Source of the DNA: Bacillus albus
Lineage (GTDB): Bacteria; Bacillota; Bacilli; Bacillales; Bacillaceae_G
Reading direction: 5' to 3'
Length of the DNA stretch: 64,000 nt
Assembly (NCBI RefSeq): GCF_001884185.1
Contig: NZ_MAOE01000102.1
Span: 1-64,000, forward strand
In this document: piece after piece, positions 45,068 to 54,090 of the stretch
How the letters are laid out: each line of letters begins with the position of its first letter
Position numbering within the stretch: the stretch's first letter is position 1
Position numbers and translations under genes: made by a program
Notes under the pieces: generated by a model
Seen by the model: the letters and a program-made list of their open reading frames with translations, nothing else
What the model was told of the DNA's origin: nothing
Databases searched by the model: none

Positions 45068-46195
45068 CTAATTTCTAATGGTCCCAGTATCTTTTATTTT
45101 GACGTGTGTCTTTACATTTATTTTAGCCTCTGCTAATGCTTGCAACCAATCTCCTTTTACTTTTTTCCATTCTTTATATTGAAAAGCTCTAGCATATAGG
45201 GATAATCCGATTGGATCAATTTTATTTTGCTGTATTTCATTCAATATATTTTGCAAATTATTATTAATTTCTTTTTGAATAGCACTTTTTAAATTATTTA
45301 TATTTTTTTTATTATCATAGTGCCCCTTAATTAAACTCGCATTGGTTTTTTCTATTAAAGCTACATTAGCGTATATATTGAAATTAAATACAAATTTTCC
45401 GTTTTGAAAATTAACATCTACCTTTCTTTTCGCGTTCTGTATGAAGATAGAGGTGTTTGTTTTTTTGTTAAATTTTTTAGGAGGAAGCGCAAGGTGTAGT
45501 ATCATTCGGCCGTTACTTTTTGGCTTATTTATAAGATTGAAAAATTTAACATTTTTTTTAGGGATATGAGTTAAATATTTCCCTCGGCGATTTAAAAATG
45601 CAATTCCTACTGTGTCGATTTCATTCTTTGTTTTTTTGATAATTGGAACAGTTTGCGTCATTCCTTCTTCATTTTGTTCTCTCATTAATTGTTGAATTGT
45701 AGAAGAGACGGATTGGTTATTTTGAATTGAGGATGCGATTACACCATTTATATAAGATGAAAGTGATGGTTTACTAGGCTTGTGAATTTTAAAAATTTCT
45801 TCTGCAGGTCCGTCTACAATTACTACTTTAGCATTAATGGTAGCGTAAGGATCACGATAAGAGGAATCAAGCTCCTGCAACCAATTTGCTTCTTGCGCTA
45901 ATTTTTTCCCAATTAAAATGATTTCAGCTTTGGAAGCTGTCATAAAGCCCGTTAACTTGGTATCTATCTTACTGAATCCAGTATATATAGTTGATGCTTG
46001 TGTCCAATGTTCTATAGTACTTTTTGGCTGTTTATGATGAAAGAGTGGTATACTTGTTCCAACTTTTATGTCTCCATTAGAGGTTCTATCCAGGCCAATT
46101 AACAGGATTAATGAAACCTTTTCAAGGGGAATTCTCTGACTACAACCAATTATATATACACAACAAATTACAATCCATATCCATTTTCGAATCAA
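45068..46195 (-). CDS. GerAC-type germinant receptor lipoprotein (C subunit)
   Basis: A 375-residue lipoprotein of the GerA receptor family. It has a short signal peptide with lipobox IIGC (Cys18), then the three-domain GerC fold (RIPLEKVSLILLIGLDR near the start; ASKAEIILIGKKLA; DPIGLSLYARA near the C-terminus). It sits on the outer face of the spore inner membrane with the A and B subunits. It is the last gene of the operon, and its start is within 4 bases of the end of the B gene. Confidence 0.93.
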   Translation of the reverse strand: MIRKWIWIVICCVYIIGCSQRIPLEKVSLILLIGLDRTSNGDIKVGTSIPLFHHKQPKSTIEHWTQASTIYTGFSKIDTKLTGFMTASKAEIILIGKKLAQEANWLQELDSSYRDPYATINAKVVIVDGPAEEIFKIHKPSKPSLSSYINGVIASSIQNNQSVSSTIQQLMREQNEEGMTQTVPIIKKTKNEIDTVGIAFLNRRGKYLTHIPKKNVKFFNLINKPKSNGRMILHLALPPKKFNKKTNTSIFIQNAKRKVDVNFQNGKFVFNFNIYANVALIEKTNASLIKGHYDNKKNINNLKSAIQKEINNNLQNILNEIQQNKIDPIGLSLYARAFQYKEWKKVKGDWLQALAEAKINVKTHVKIKDTGTIRN

Positions 46196-47295
46196 AGTTG
46201 TTTCCTCCTAGTAACCCAAGTAAAAAGAATACTGTAAGCGAAAAATAAGGTTGGTAATAGAATAAAGAAAACGACATTTAAGATATCCATAAGAGAATAT
46301 ATAAACAAATATTGATCCACATCGGGATTTAGGAAAATAAATAGGCCAACTATTAATAAAATAAAAGCAAGCAGCGCCCAATTTCGGGCGTTTTTTTGAA
46401 GCGAAATGGTCACAGATTCAAAACTGAAAAATAAATACGGGTATATCGTAGTGGAAAATACAATTAAATAGTAAGCGATATATATAATTTCTAATCGTTC
46501 CATAAAAGAAAAACGAACCCCTTTTAAAAGATGAAATACTGGCCAGATTACGTCTTTTATCCCCTCCGGGCTAAAGTATATATAAGAAAGAATAGTCACA
46601 TATAGATAAAAAAACATAGTTCCAGTATTCGCAATTAGTAGTCCTTTTATGGCTTTTTGTTTTTTTTGTAAGAACGGGTATAAATAATATGCAAGTTCTA
46701 AGCCAGCATAAGGAGTAATGGTTTCTTTTGTTGCCTTTGCAATAGGGTATAATCCATCTTTAATAATAGGTAGTAGGTGTAAAGGGTTGTAGTTAGTCTG
46801 TAGTGAAAAAAGAAGAAATAATGGCATCCAAGTAGTAAAGAAGAAAACAAGCATAGAATAACTAGTAAGAGCTCTTAACCCACTCAGGGCTAAAATAATA
46901 AAAGGTAATAGTAATAATATGGTGATTTGATAAGCAGGAGTGGAAGGGAATATCCACACTTTTACAATATCAGTTGCCTTTAACAAAGTATTAAAGCCAG
47001 CAAAAAATAGATAAAACGCATATAAAAGAAAAAGAATTGTCCCTATCCATTTACCAAAGTATGTTTTTAAGATTTGTGAGAAATTTTTGTTAGGGTTTTT
47101 TTGTAACATTAATATAATAAATACGCCGATTATAGAAGTTGTTATCCATCCAAGAATGATAGAAATCCAGCCATCTGTACCAGCCGTAGTAGCAAGTGGG
47201 CTTGGCATAATTAACATACCTGATGCAAGTTGCAGTGAATGAATGAAAATAATAAATTCGAATAAAGTTATGTTTTGGAATTTAAGATTCCCCAT
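46192..47295 (-). CDS. GerAB-type germinant receptor permease (B subunit)
   Basis: An integral membrane protein of about 367 residues with ten predicted helices, of the amino-acid permease-like GerAB family (spore germination permease). In GerA receptors the B subunit holds the germinant-binding pocket. ATG 47295 is chosen because AGAAGGTGG lies just upstream; a GTG at 47304 overlaps that site. The start lies inside the end of the A-subunit gene, indicating translational coupling. Confidence 0.93.
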   Translation of the reverse strand: MGNLKFQNITLFEFIIFIHSLQLASGMLIMPSPLATTAGTDGWISIILGWITTSIIGVFIILMLQKNPNKNFSQILKTYFGKWIGTILFLLYAFYLFFAGFNTLLKATDIVKVWIFPSTPAYQITILLLLPFIILALSGLRALTSYSMLVFFFTTWMPLFLLFSLQTNYNPLHLLPIIKDGLYPIAKATKETITPYAGLELAYYLYPFLQKKQKAIKGLLIANTGTMFFYLYVTILSYIYFSPEGIKDVIWPVFHLLKGVRFSFMERLEIIYIAYYLIVFSTTIYPYLFFSFESVTISLQKNARNWALLAFILLIVGLFIFLNPDVDQYLFIYSLMDILNVVFFILLPTLFFAYSILFTWVTRRKQL

Positions 47296-48790
47296 GTGAA
47301 CCACCTTCTTTTTTCTTTTTTTGTTTCGGCTGTCCTGTACTCGAGCGGGTGGTAATCATAGAAATAGGAAATCTTACAAAAGAATCTTTTAATTCTTTAA
47401 GCCGAAAGGGTGCGATTGGCAATCCGTATGGTGAACCATATGAAGTTAGTGAAACAAAATGAGCGAATAAGAGCATTAATCCACTAACGATGCCTACAAT
47501 CCCATAAAAGTATGCCAATAACATCATTGGAAAACGAATAAGGCGTATAGAACTTGATAAATCATAATTAGAAACAATAAATGATGCAATGGCTGTAATA
47601 GATACGATAATAACCATAACGTTACTTACAAGACCAGCTTGAACAGCCGCCTGTCCAATTACAATCCCTCCAACAATTCCAATGGTTTGTCCAATGGGTT
47701 GTGGTAAGCGAATACCAGCTTCACGTAGCATTTCTAGTGTGATTTCCATTATAAAAGCTTCTAATAAGGGAGAGAAAGGGACTTTGACTCTAGACGTTGC
47801 AATAGAAGTGTATAAATCTATAGGAATGATTTCAAAGTGAAAAGACACTATAGCGATATAAAATGCCGGTAAGAAAATAGCTATAATAAATCCTGCAAAT
47901 CGTAATAAGCGAAAAAATGAAGCAATGAGCCAATGAATATTATAATCATCTGGAGTTTGAAAGAATCCAATTAAATTCATTGGAACAATCATTGCACCAG
48001 GGGATCTATCCATTAACACTGCTACTTTTCCATCGAGTATATGATTTGAAATAGCATCTGGGCGTTCGCTTAAATAAGCCTGTGGAAAAGGAGTCCAATT
48101 TTGATCTTTTGTATAATTAGAAAGTTCTCCAATACTCAATACCGCATCCGTTTTAATTCTACAGATTCTAGTTTCTATTTCTTGGACTACATCTGCGTTT
48201 GCTACATCACCTAAGTAAATTAAATAGACTGAAGAAGTGGCTCGTTCTCCAATCGTCAGCTTTTTGATTTTTAACTCTGTAGAAGGAATATATCGACGAA
48301 TTAGGCCTATATTTTTTGTGGCATTCTCAATAAAACCATCATGTGAGCCTTTAATAGTAACTTCTGAAATCGGTTCTTGAATGGATCGCTCTGCCCAGCC
48401 TTTTGTATTTATTAGAAGTGACCGCTTTTCTCCCTCCATAAACAGTACACATTGACCCTCAAGTAATCCTTCTTTAATTTCATTCCATGTATATACTATT
48501 TTGGTATGAGTAGCAATAATATTAGAATTAAATATTTGACTGTCTGCATTTACTTCTTGTAGTAATGGTGTAACAACATTGCTTTTTAAAGCGACACCAT
48601 CTGTAAGGCCTTCAAAATAATATAGTAAAATATTCGTGTTTGTTTTTAATTGCAAAGGGTGTTCAATTAAATCAGCACTAATATCAAAGATATTATCTAA
48701 AGTATTTTTAAGTTCTTTTAAGTTACTTGTTTGGATTTTTTCAATGGTATTATTTGTTTTAGTTGCTAAGGTCTCTTCATTTAAGGACAA
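47282..48790 (-). CDS. GerAA-type germinant receptor subunit A
   Basis: A protein of about 502 residues with an N-terminal cytosolic region (to about residue 290) and a C-terminal part with five or six membrane helices. Family motifs include DRSPGAMIVP, LPAFYIAIVSFH and IGQTIGIVGGIVIGQAAV. It forms the receptor with the B and C subunits encoded next to it. The start is TTG 48790, 6 bases after AGAGGTG; GTG 48799 would use that site. The gene encodes the first subunit of the A-B-C operon. The germinant is unknown. Confidence 0.92.
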   Translation of the reverse strand: MSLNEETLATKTNNTIEKIQTSNLKELKNTLDNIFDISADLIEHPLQLKTNTNILLYYFEGLTDGVALKSNVVTPLLQEVNADSQIFNSNIIATHTKIVYTWNEIKEGLLEGQCVLFMEGEKRSLLINTKGWAERSIQEPISEVTIKGSHDGFIENATKNIGLIRRYIPSTELKIKKLTIGERATSSVYLIYLGDVANADVVQEIETRICRIKTDAVLSIGELSNYTKDQNWTPFPQAYLSERPDAISNHILDGKVAVLMDRSPGAMIVPMNLIGFFQTPDDYNIHWLIASFFRLLRFAGFIIAIFLPAFYIAIVSFHFEIIPIDLYTSIATSRVKVPFSPLLEAFIMEITLEMLREAGIRLPQPIGQTIGIVGGIVIGQAAVQAGLVSNVMVIIVSITAIASFIVSNYDLSSSIRLIRFPMMLLAYFYGIVGIVSGLMLLFAHFVSLTSYGSPYGLPIAPFRLKELKDSFVRFPISMITTRSSTGQPKQKKKKEGGSHGES

Positions 48791-48968
48791 TATTGACACC
48801 TCTTTAATATGTAACGATTAGTTGTATTTATTATTTTTAGTTGATGTAATTTTATTCATAAATTTAAACAACTTGGGAATAAAAATTAATAGTACTGAGC
48901 AAAAAGTAGAGGTGATTTGTGTGGAAATCTAAGTATCGAGTTAGAATTGAAATTTGAATGAATATAAT

Positions 48969-49001
48969 AAAAAAGAACCCTTGATAGGCTCTTTTTTATA
49001 G
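48969..49001. terminator. Imperfect hairpin in the 48,800-49,193 spacer
   Basis: AAAAGAACCC and GGCTCTTTTTT arms followed by a T run. Nothing else is recognised in this spacer between the divergent germination operon and the next small gene. Confidence 0.4.
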
Positions 49002-49193
49002 TTGGTAAATATGTTAACAACAATAGATGGCATTTAAGATAGTAATTTAGATCACTTTAAGTTAATCAGCTGAATTTTGTAGGAAGAATTCTTTTTTCAT
49101 ATCATAATGCTCGATAAAAAAGGAAATTACAATTATTTGGGTGTTCTAGTGTAATTGAACTTTGCACGCTAACAAATTTTGTTTAGGGACAAA

Positions 49194-49457
49194 ATGTTTT
49201 TTTCTGAATTAACAGAAAAATACATGTACAAAATTCCTATTGGTTATTATGGTAGGTATCAAATATTTCTTTGGCCTTATTTTCTTGATATTACCGTACG
49301 TTTATATGTTTCTAAGGGAAAGAAATACTTTCAGTCGTATTACCATCTATTGTTTGATTATGATGGTAACATGAAAATGAAACGTTTACAACCGGAAAAT
49401 AAAGAAAAAATATTAAATTACGACTTTTTTCGACATCTTTTCTGTGTTAATATCTAA
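49194..49457 (+). CDS. Hypothetical protein, 87 residues
   Basis: A small, aromatic-rich protein (IPIGYYGRYQIFLWPYFLDI; YFQSYYHLLFDYDGNM). It has no signal peptide or clear transmembrane helix. ATG 49194 follows AGGGA at a short distance; a TTG at 49179 is an alternative. A strong terminator follows, supporting a real transcript. No family is recognised. Confidence 0.5.
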   Translation: MFFSELTEKYMYKIPIGYYGRYQIFLWPYFLDITVRLYVSKGKKYFQSYYHLLFDYDGNMKMKRLQPENKEKILNYDFFRHLFCVNI

Positions 49458-49463
49458 TATTTT

Positions 49464-49503
49464 TATAGGAAAAGGTGGAGTAAAACGTACCTTTTCCTAT
49501 AAA
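49464..49503 (+). terminator. Terminator after the 87-residue hypothetical protein
   Basis: TATAGGAAAAGGT and its exact complement around a loop of about 12 bases, followed by AAAAAAG; the symmetry allows use from either side. Confidence 0.7.
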
Positions 49504-49643
49504 AAAGTTGTGTAGGAATTAGAAATAATTAAAGTCGTAATAATAGCTTAAAATATAATTCAATGAATTTGAGCCCAAAATCATGGGAACGATTGCTAAC
49601 GTTATAATTGAATTTTTGAGCTGTAAGAGTTTTAAAAATATGG

Positions 49644-50687
49644 TCAAACTTTAGTCCACTTTGCGTTTCTTCCTTTTGTAACTAGCTTAATATGGCCAAA
49701 TAATTGCAAGGAATTTAAAGCCTTACTAATTGTACTCTCTGCAATGTCTGGATATGTGTTACGAATACTTTCCTTAGTAAAGGGTTGCTTTTGTTTAAGT
49801 ATAAAATCCTGAATTCTCTCAACTTTAGTATGTTTACATATAGAATCTAGAACGGTGTTATGCAGATCTTTGTAAGCCTCTAATATAATAGTTAAAAACG
49901 TTTTTAACCAAAAGCTACTATTATGTTCCTCGCAGTACCAATTTACCGAAGATTTATAAATCGAATTGTAATATTCAGATTCATTTTTCTTAATATACTT
50001 ATCCAAACATACATATTTTACAAATGTATGTCCACTCTTAATTAGCAACAACTGCATTAACATAAATGCTAGCCTGCCATTACCTTGATTGAAAGGGACT
50101 ATGCAATAAAAATTTAATATAAAACGAGCTATTAATAAAAGCGAATGTAGCCCCTTACTAGTATTTAATGAGTTGTATTGATCACATAATTGCTCCATAA
50201 ACTGTGGAATGAGTTCATGTGGAAGAATGCGGTAACTATTCAAGTGCATTCCATGCTCAGGAATACCTGGAATAATAAAAGATTTTTCACGCCATTTGGC
50301 ACTGTCAGAGGTAAGGTAATGTATTAGTTGAAAATGTAATTCCTGTATAGTTGCTGGATTAATTGATAAAGTACAGGAGTTTTTATGTACAAAAGAAAGT
50401 GTTTGATAATAACAAAAAATAGCATCTTCCGAGATATTTTGAGGTACTATATCATCTAAAATAAGTTCTTTTAATCTTTTATGAGGAACTTTTACATCTT
50501 CATAAATAGTTGTGAAATTTTTTATGTAATGTAGTGGTATAGTTCTTTCCAAATTATGAAATATGTCAGGGTTTTGTTCCTGATAAGCAGCTAATTTTCC
50601 TTTGAATTCGCTAATTTCACTTATTAAATTGATTAACCTCCTTTTTAATTCAATATTTTTATACTTATCATCAAAAAAGTCTCTCAT
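49644..50687 (-). CDS. Fic-fold protein with degenerate catalytic motif
   Basis: A 347-residue protein with the Fic domain in its middle part (about 100-240) and a C-terminal winged-helix-like region (PFTKESIRNTYPDIAESTISK), typical of Fic/DOC proteins of the Fic_N class. The Fic motif HxFxxGNGR here reads VPFNQGNGR at residues 197-205: the catalytic His is Val, while Phe, the GNGR loop and the Arg are kept. AMP transfer as done by normal Fic enzymes is therefore unlikely; phosphate-binding, another transfer reaction or a regulatory role is possible. It has a strong ribosome binding site (CAGGGGGAACAAAA) and no partner gene nearby. Confidence 0.88.
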   Translation of the reverse strand: MRDFFDDKYKNIELKRRLINLISEISEFKGKLAAYQEQNPDIFHNLERTIPLHYIKNFTTIYEDVKVPHKRLKELILDDIVPQNISEDAIFCYYQTLSFVHKNSCTLSINPATIQELHFQLIHYLTSDSAKWREKSFIIPGIPEHGMHLNSYRILPHELIPQFMEQLCDQYNSLNTSKGLHSLLLIARFILNFYCIVPFNQGNGRLAFMLMQLLLIKSGHTFVKYVCLDKYIKKNESEYYNSIYKSSVNWYCEEHNSSFWLKTFLTIILEAYKDLHNTVLDSICKHTKVERIQDFILKQKQPFTKESIRNTYPDIAESTISKALNSLQLFGHIKLVTKGRNAKWTKV

Positions 50688-51540
50688 TTTTGTTCCCCCT
50701 GTAACCCCTTAACACGTTGTTGCATATGTCTTTCCATTCTAAAGGTATTTCATGACATCATTGTGAAATAACGACATTTTTGTTTTGATTTTAATCGTGT
50801 TTTAGCATCTATATTTTCATTTGAAAATAAAAATATAGGAATGATAAAGAAGAATCGTTAGGATTCAATTTTAATAGGCATAATCCTAACATCAAATGTA
50901 CAAATGTACAATAAAAAAATAAAAAATATAAAAGAATCGACTTTTTTAAAAGATTATTAAGTAATTGTGGCTATAGATATGTTTTAGTTTTAGAGTAAAT
51001 ATTGAAGTGGTAATAAATTTTTCATGGTTGAAAAAATAGATAAACTATTAATTTGTGAAAGTTATGTGCCTAATCTCTTCATTTGCTATTATGAGAATTC
51101 TAAAATTAAATCTAAACGAGCTTAATTTTCTATATTTAGCATAAAGATTAGGGGAGTAAGTTGAAGAAATGTATCATTAAATATAGAAATATGTAACGTT
51201 TCATAATTGTATTGTAAAATATTTTGACATAAGTTAATTTAAATACTAGGTACAGGAACATTTAATAAAAATTTAGTAATGTACCCTTTAAAAGTTTCAC
51301 CCTAAAAACGTTAGTATTTATTTAAACCTCAAGCATACTGAATTTTTTCCTTTGTTTCTGTACCTTATTAGGTAAAAATAATACAATAAATTGGTAGAAT
51401 GTTATAGGGGAAATTGGATTTTTAATTCTCTTTTTCTTATCTTACATAATCAATCTCTTGATGAGTTGTTTAAAATAAGGATTAACAGGGTAGGAGATGA
51501 CTATTAAAAAGGACTATAAAGTTAAGTTGGATAAACGATC
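50688..51540. other. Long non-coding AT-rich region
   Basis: No open frame, repeat or RNA that I can support. Together with 51,617-52,165 it separates the Fic-like gene from the chitin-active enzyme. Confidence 0.5.
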
Positions 51541-51616
51541 AGGGAAACGAAAGGTTACTTTCGTCGTGTAACTGAGAAGCTCCCACTTTATGTTTTGCTA
51601 AGTGATGGGTAGTTCA
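51541..51616 (+). repeat. IS200/IS605 right-end / omegaRNA-like remnant (plus strand)
   Basis: AGGTTACTTTCGTCGTG, then AACTGAGAAGCTCCCACTTT, and finally TAAGTGATGGGTAGTTCA. The order and sequence match the minus strand of 31253-31340. Only this short right-end-like piece is present, without transposase genes. Confidence 0.5.
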
Positions 51617-51844
51617 TTCTGCCTGGTAATTTTAATATATGAGTTTGAACATCCTGAAGGTAATCAATATATAAATTACATTAGTTATGTGGTTATAGGA
51701 GTAAATGTCTAAGATTAAAGGGTTTGTTTGCATTCATCATGTGAATATAAGTAGATTATTTATTGTGTTTTTTAAGGTTTAGAAAATATGTGTGAATTTA
51801 GCTTTAGAAATGACTTATTTGCAAGTTGTATAATAGAAATGTAA

Positions 51845-51888
51845 AGTCTGGAAGAAACTGATATTATCAGTTCCTTCCAGACTTTTTT
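51845..51888 (+). terminator. Terminator without an upstream gene
   Basis: AGTCTGGAAG and CTTCCAGACT arms, with an inner AACTGATA/TATCAGTT stem, then TTTTTTA. It is strong in appearance, yet no coding region ends here, so it may end a non-coding RNA or be left from a lost gene. Confidence 0.75.
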
Positions 51889-52165
51889 ACTTTAAAAGTG
51901 AATTTTTTCTACATAAGGTTTAATATATAATTCTTTAAATTAATATTTGAATTTTTTGTGAAATTAATTGAGGTTTTCATCCCTCTATTAATACATAATG
52001 TTACAAAATAGACTTATTGTATTTATTTTATTTTTATATGAGATTAAAAATAATAATAAACGTACCAATGTATGAGAGATATTAGTATATTTAATAGCAA
52101 TTTGTTCGTTTATCTCTATATTGCTATTATATTAGCGATAACAATAATATATTGGGGGGACAAGA

Positions 52166-53542
52166 ATGAATTTAAAATTAACATCTAAATTTGAAGGATT
52201 AAGAAAAAGTAAAAAAGGAATTGGTGCCTGTATTTTAGCTGCAGGGGTGACGGCTATTACAATGATACCTCAAAGTGCGTATGCACATGGATTTGTTGAA
52301 AAGCCAAGCAGTCGTGCTGCTTTATGTAGTCAGAATTATGGAGCATTGAATTTAAATTGTGGAAATATAATGTACGAACCTCAAAGCCTAGAAGCACCTA
52401 AAGGATTCCCAGATGGTGGACCGATTGATGGGAAAATCGCTTCGGCAGGAGGACTGTTTGGAGGGATTCTTGACCAACAAACATCAAATCGTTGGTTCAA
52501 AAATACGATTAAGGGTGGAGCAAATACATTTACATGGAAATATACAGCTGCACATCCTACAAGTAAATGGCATTATTACATTACAAAAAAGGGATGGGAT
52601 CCTAATAAACCATTAACACGTGCTGAATTAGAACCAATTGGAACTGTGAAACATGATGGTTCTGCCGCATCAAATAATTTAACACATACAATTAATGTAC
52701 CAACTGATCGAAATGGTTATCATGTTATTTTAGCTGTATGGGATGTAGCAGATACGGCCAATGCGTTTTATAATGTAATTGATGTAAATCTAGTAAATAA
52801 TGAAACTCCCGATACAGTAGCTCCAAGTCAACCAACTGGATTAAATGCGTCTAAAGTTACTGCCAATAGTGTTGCACTAACATGGAAGGTTTCTACGGAT
52901 AATATAGGTGTAAAGGAATATCAAGTGTTACGCAATGGGGAAGTAATTGATACGGTACCAGGTACAACATTTATTGACAAGAAACTAAAAGCAAATACGG
53001 AATATACCTATACAATAAAGGCGTTAGACTCTGCTGGAAACATATCAAAAGAAAGTGAAGAACTAAAGGTTAAGACAACAAATGAAATCCCAGATATAGA
53101 AGCTCCGACTCAACCGAAAGGATTACATAGTATGAGTACAACAGCAACAACTGTTGACTTGATGTGGAGTCCGTCTGAAGATAATGTAGGCGTAGACCAT
53201 TATATTGTATATAGAGAAAGCGCTGGAGTTATGAATAAAATTGGGACAACGGATAACACATCCTTTATGGATAAAGAATTGAAGGCTAATACATCGTATA
53301 AATATGTAGTGACGGCGGTTGATTTAGCTGGAAATGAATCTAGTAGAAGTGATATTTTGAATGTAACAACAAAGTCAGAGGATTCCACATATGAAAAATG
53401 GGATGCAAGAAAAGCATATACAAAAGGTGATAGAGTAGTACATGAAGGAAAAGTGTATGAAGCAGTTCAAGATTATCAAGGCAATGGTGACACAAATTGG
53501 ATTTTTGCCCTATCGCTTTGGAAGCCAGTTTTGAATAAATGA
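52166..53542 (+). CDS. Secreted AA10 lytic polysaccharide monooxygenase (GbpA-like), with FnIII and chitin-binding domains
   Basis: A 458-residue exported copper enzyme that oxidatively cleaves chitin. The signal peptide is cut after SAYA, making His41 the first mature residue; with His130 (KYTAAH) it forms the copper-binding histidine brace. AA10 covers about 41-208. Two FnIII domains follow (about 213-306 and 312-402), each beginning with a (V/E)APxQP segment. A CBM5/12-type domain ends the protein (KWDARKAYTKGDRVVHEGKV; NTxW; LWKPV). B. cereus group members use such enzymes on insect or fungal chitin. The site GGGGGG lies just before ATG 52166. A terminator follows at 53551-53575. Confidence 0.95.
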   Translation: MNLKLTSKFEGLRKSKKGIGACILAAGVTAITMIPQSAYAHGFVEKPSSRAALCSQNYGALNLNCGNIMYEPQSLEAPKGFPDGGPIDGKIASAGGLFGGILDQQTSNRWFKNTIKGGANTFTWKYTAAHPTSKWHYYITKKGWDPNKPLTRAELEPIGTVKHDGSAASNNLTHTINVPTDRNGYHVILAVWDVADTANAFYNVIDVNLVNNETPDTVAPSQPTGLNASKVTANSVALTWKVSTDNIGVKEYQVLRNGEVIDTVPGTTFIDKKLKANTEYTYTIKALDSAGNISKESEELKVKTTNEIPDIEAPTQPKGLHSMSTTATTVDLMWSPSEDNVGVDHYIVYRESAGVMNKIGTTDNTSFMDKELKANTSYKYVVTAVDLAGNESSRSDILNVTTKSEDSTYEKWDARKAYTKGDRVVHEGKVYEAVQDYQGNGDTNWIFALSLWKPVLNK

Positions 53543-53550
53543 TAAGTGGG

Positions 53551-53578
53551 AAAATGTAGTTAACATTTTTGGGTTTTT
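53551..53578 (+). terminator. Terminator of the chitin-active enzyme gene
   Basis: AAAATGT-AGTTA-ACATTTT followed by a T-rich stretch, shortly after the stop codon. Confidence 0.65.
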
Positions 53579-53606
53579 CTTTGAAAGTAAAGGGTCGTTC
53601 CAAATT

Positions 53607-53995
53607 TGAACTACTCACCACTTAACGTCCTTACGGATTGTTTGAAGTGGGAGATTCCTGCGAACACCGATGTATCCAACAGTTATCTTAGCAGGCTCTG
53701 CCCGTAGTCCCTACGGTGAAAACATAAGTATCTTGTACGTTGACTCACCACGCTTCCTACTTTAGCTTGGTTTTCGCAACTTCAGCAAACGCGGGGCGAA
53801 AGAACGTTGAAGATTTTACGGTTGCAACGTTTTTCTGCAACCAACCTCATCTCTTCAGTTTTCAAAGAGCAATCTGTACAAGTATATGGTAGCAAACATG
53901 TTGGCGTATGCCAACCGACATTCATCTCCCACCTAAAATTGGTGTTTCACACCTTCACACTTTTGAGGAAGGAGTCTTCTGTCGGAAAACGATAA
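53607..53995 (-). repeat. IS200/IS605-like mini-element (copy B), no transposase
   Basis: A block of about 390 bp. On the minus strand its last bases are TAAGTGGTGAGTAGTTCA, as at the other IS605-like remnants in this window, preceded by GGAATCTCCCACTTCA. Positions 53752-53987 match 2-237 of the window at about 95%. Hairpins include GTTGGC-GTAT-GCCAAC and GGTTGC/GCAACC. It encodes no TnpA or TnpB, so it is best read as a non-autonomous (PATE/MITE-like) element moved in trans. The ends are judged by eye. Confidence 0.6.
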
Positions 53996-54032
53996 ATTTA
54001 ATCACCATCCTAATGTTTACGAAATGAAATCA

Positions 54033-54088
54033 GAAAAGAATCCCAATGGTATTCCATCAAAAAGGAACTCCAATGGGATTCTTTTATT
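54033..54088 (-). terminator. Terminator of the PI-PLC gene
   Basis: AAAAGAATCCCAATGG and CCAATGGGATTCTTTT arms (one mismatch) with an inner partial stem. It lies at the 3' side of the minus-strand gene that ends at 54091. Confidence 0.7.
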
Positions 54089-54090
54089 TT

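Noticed and set aside
53807-53995. Plus-strand open frame inside the IS605-like mini-element
   Set aside because: It lies in repeated, hairpin-rich DNA, has no good ribosome binding site and resembles no protein.
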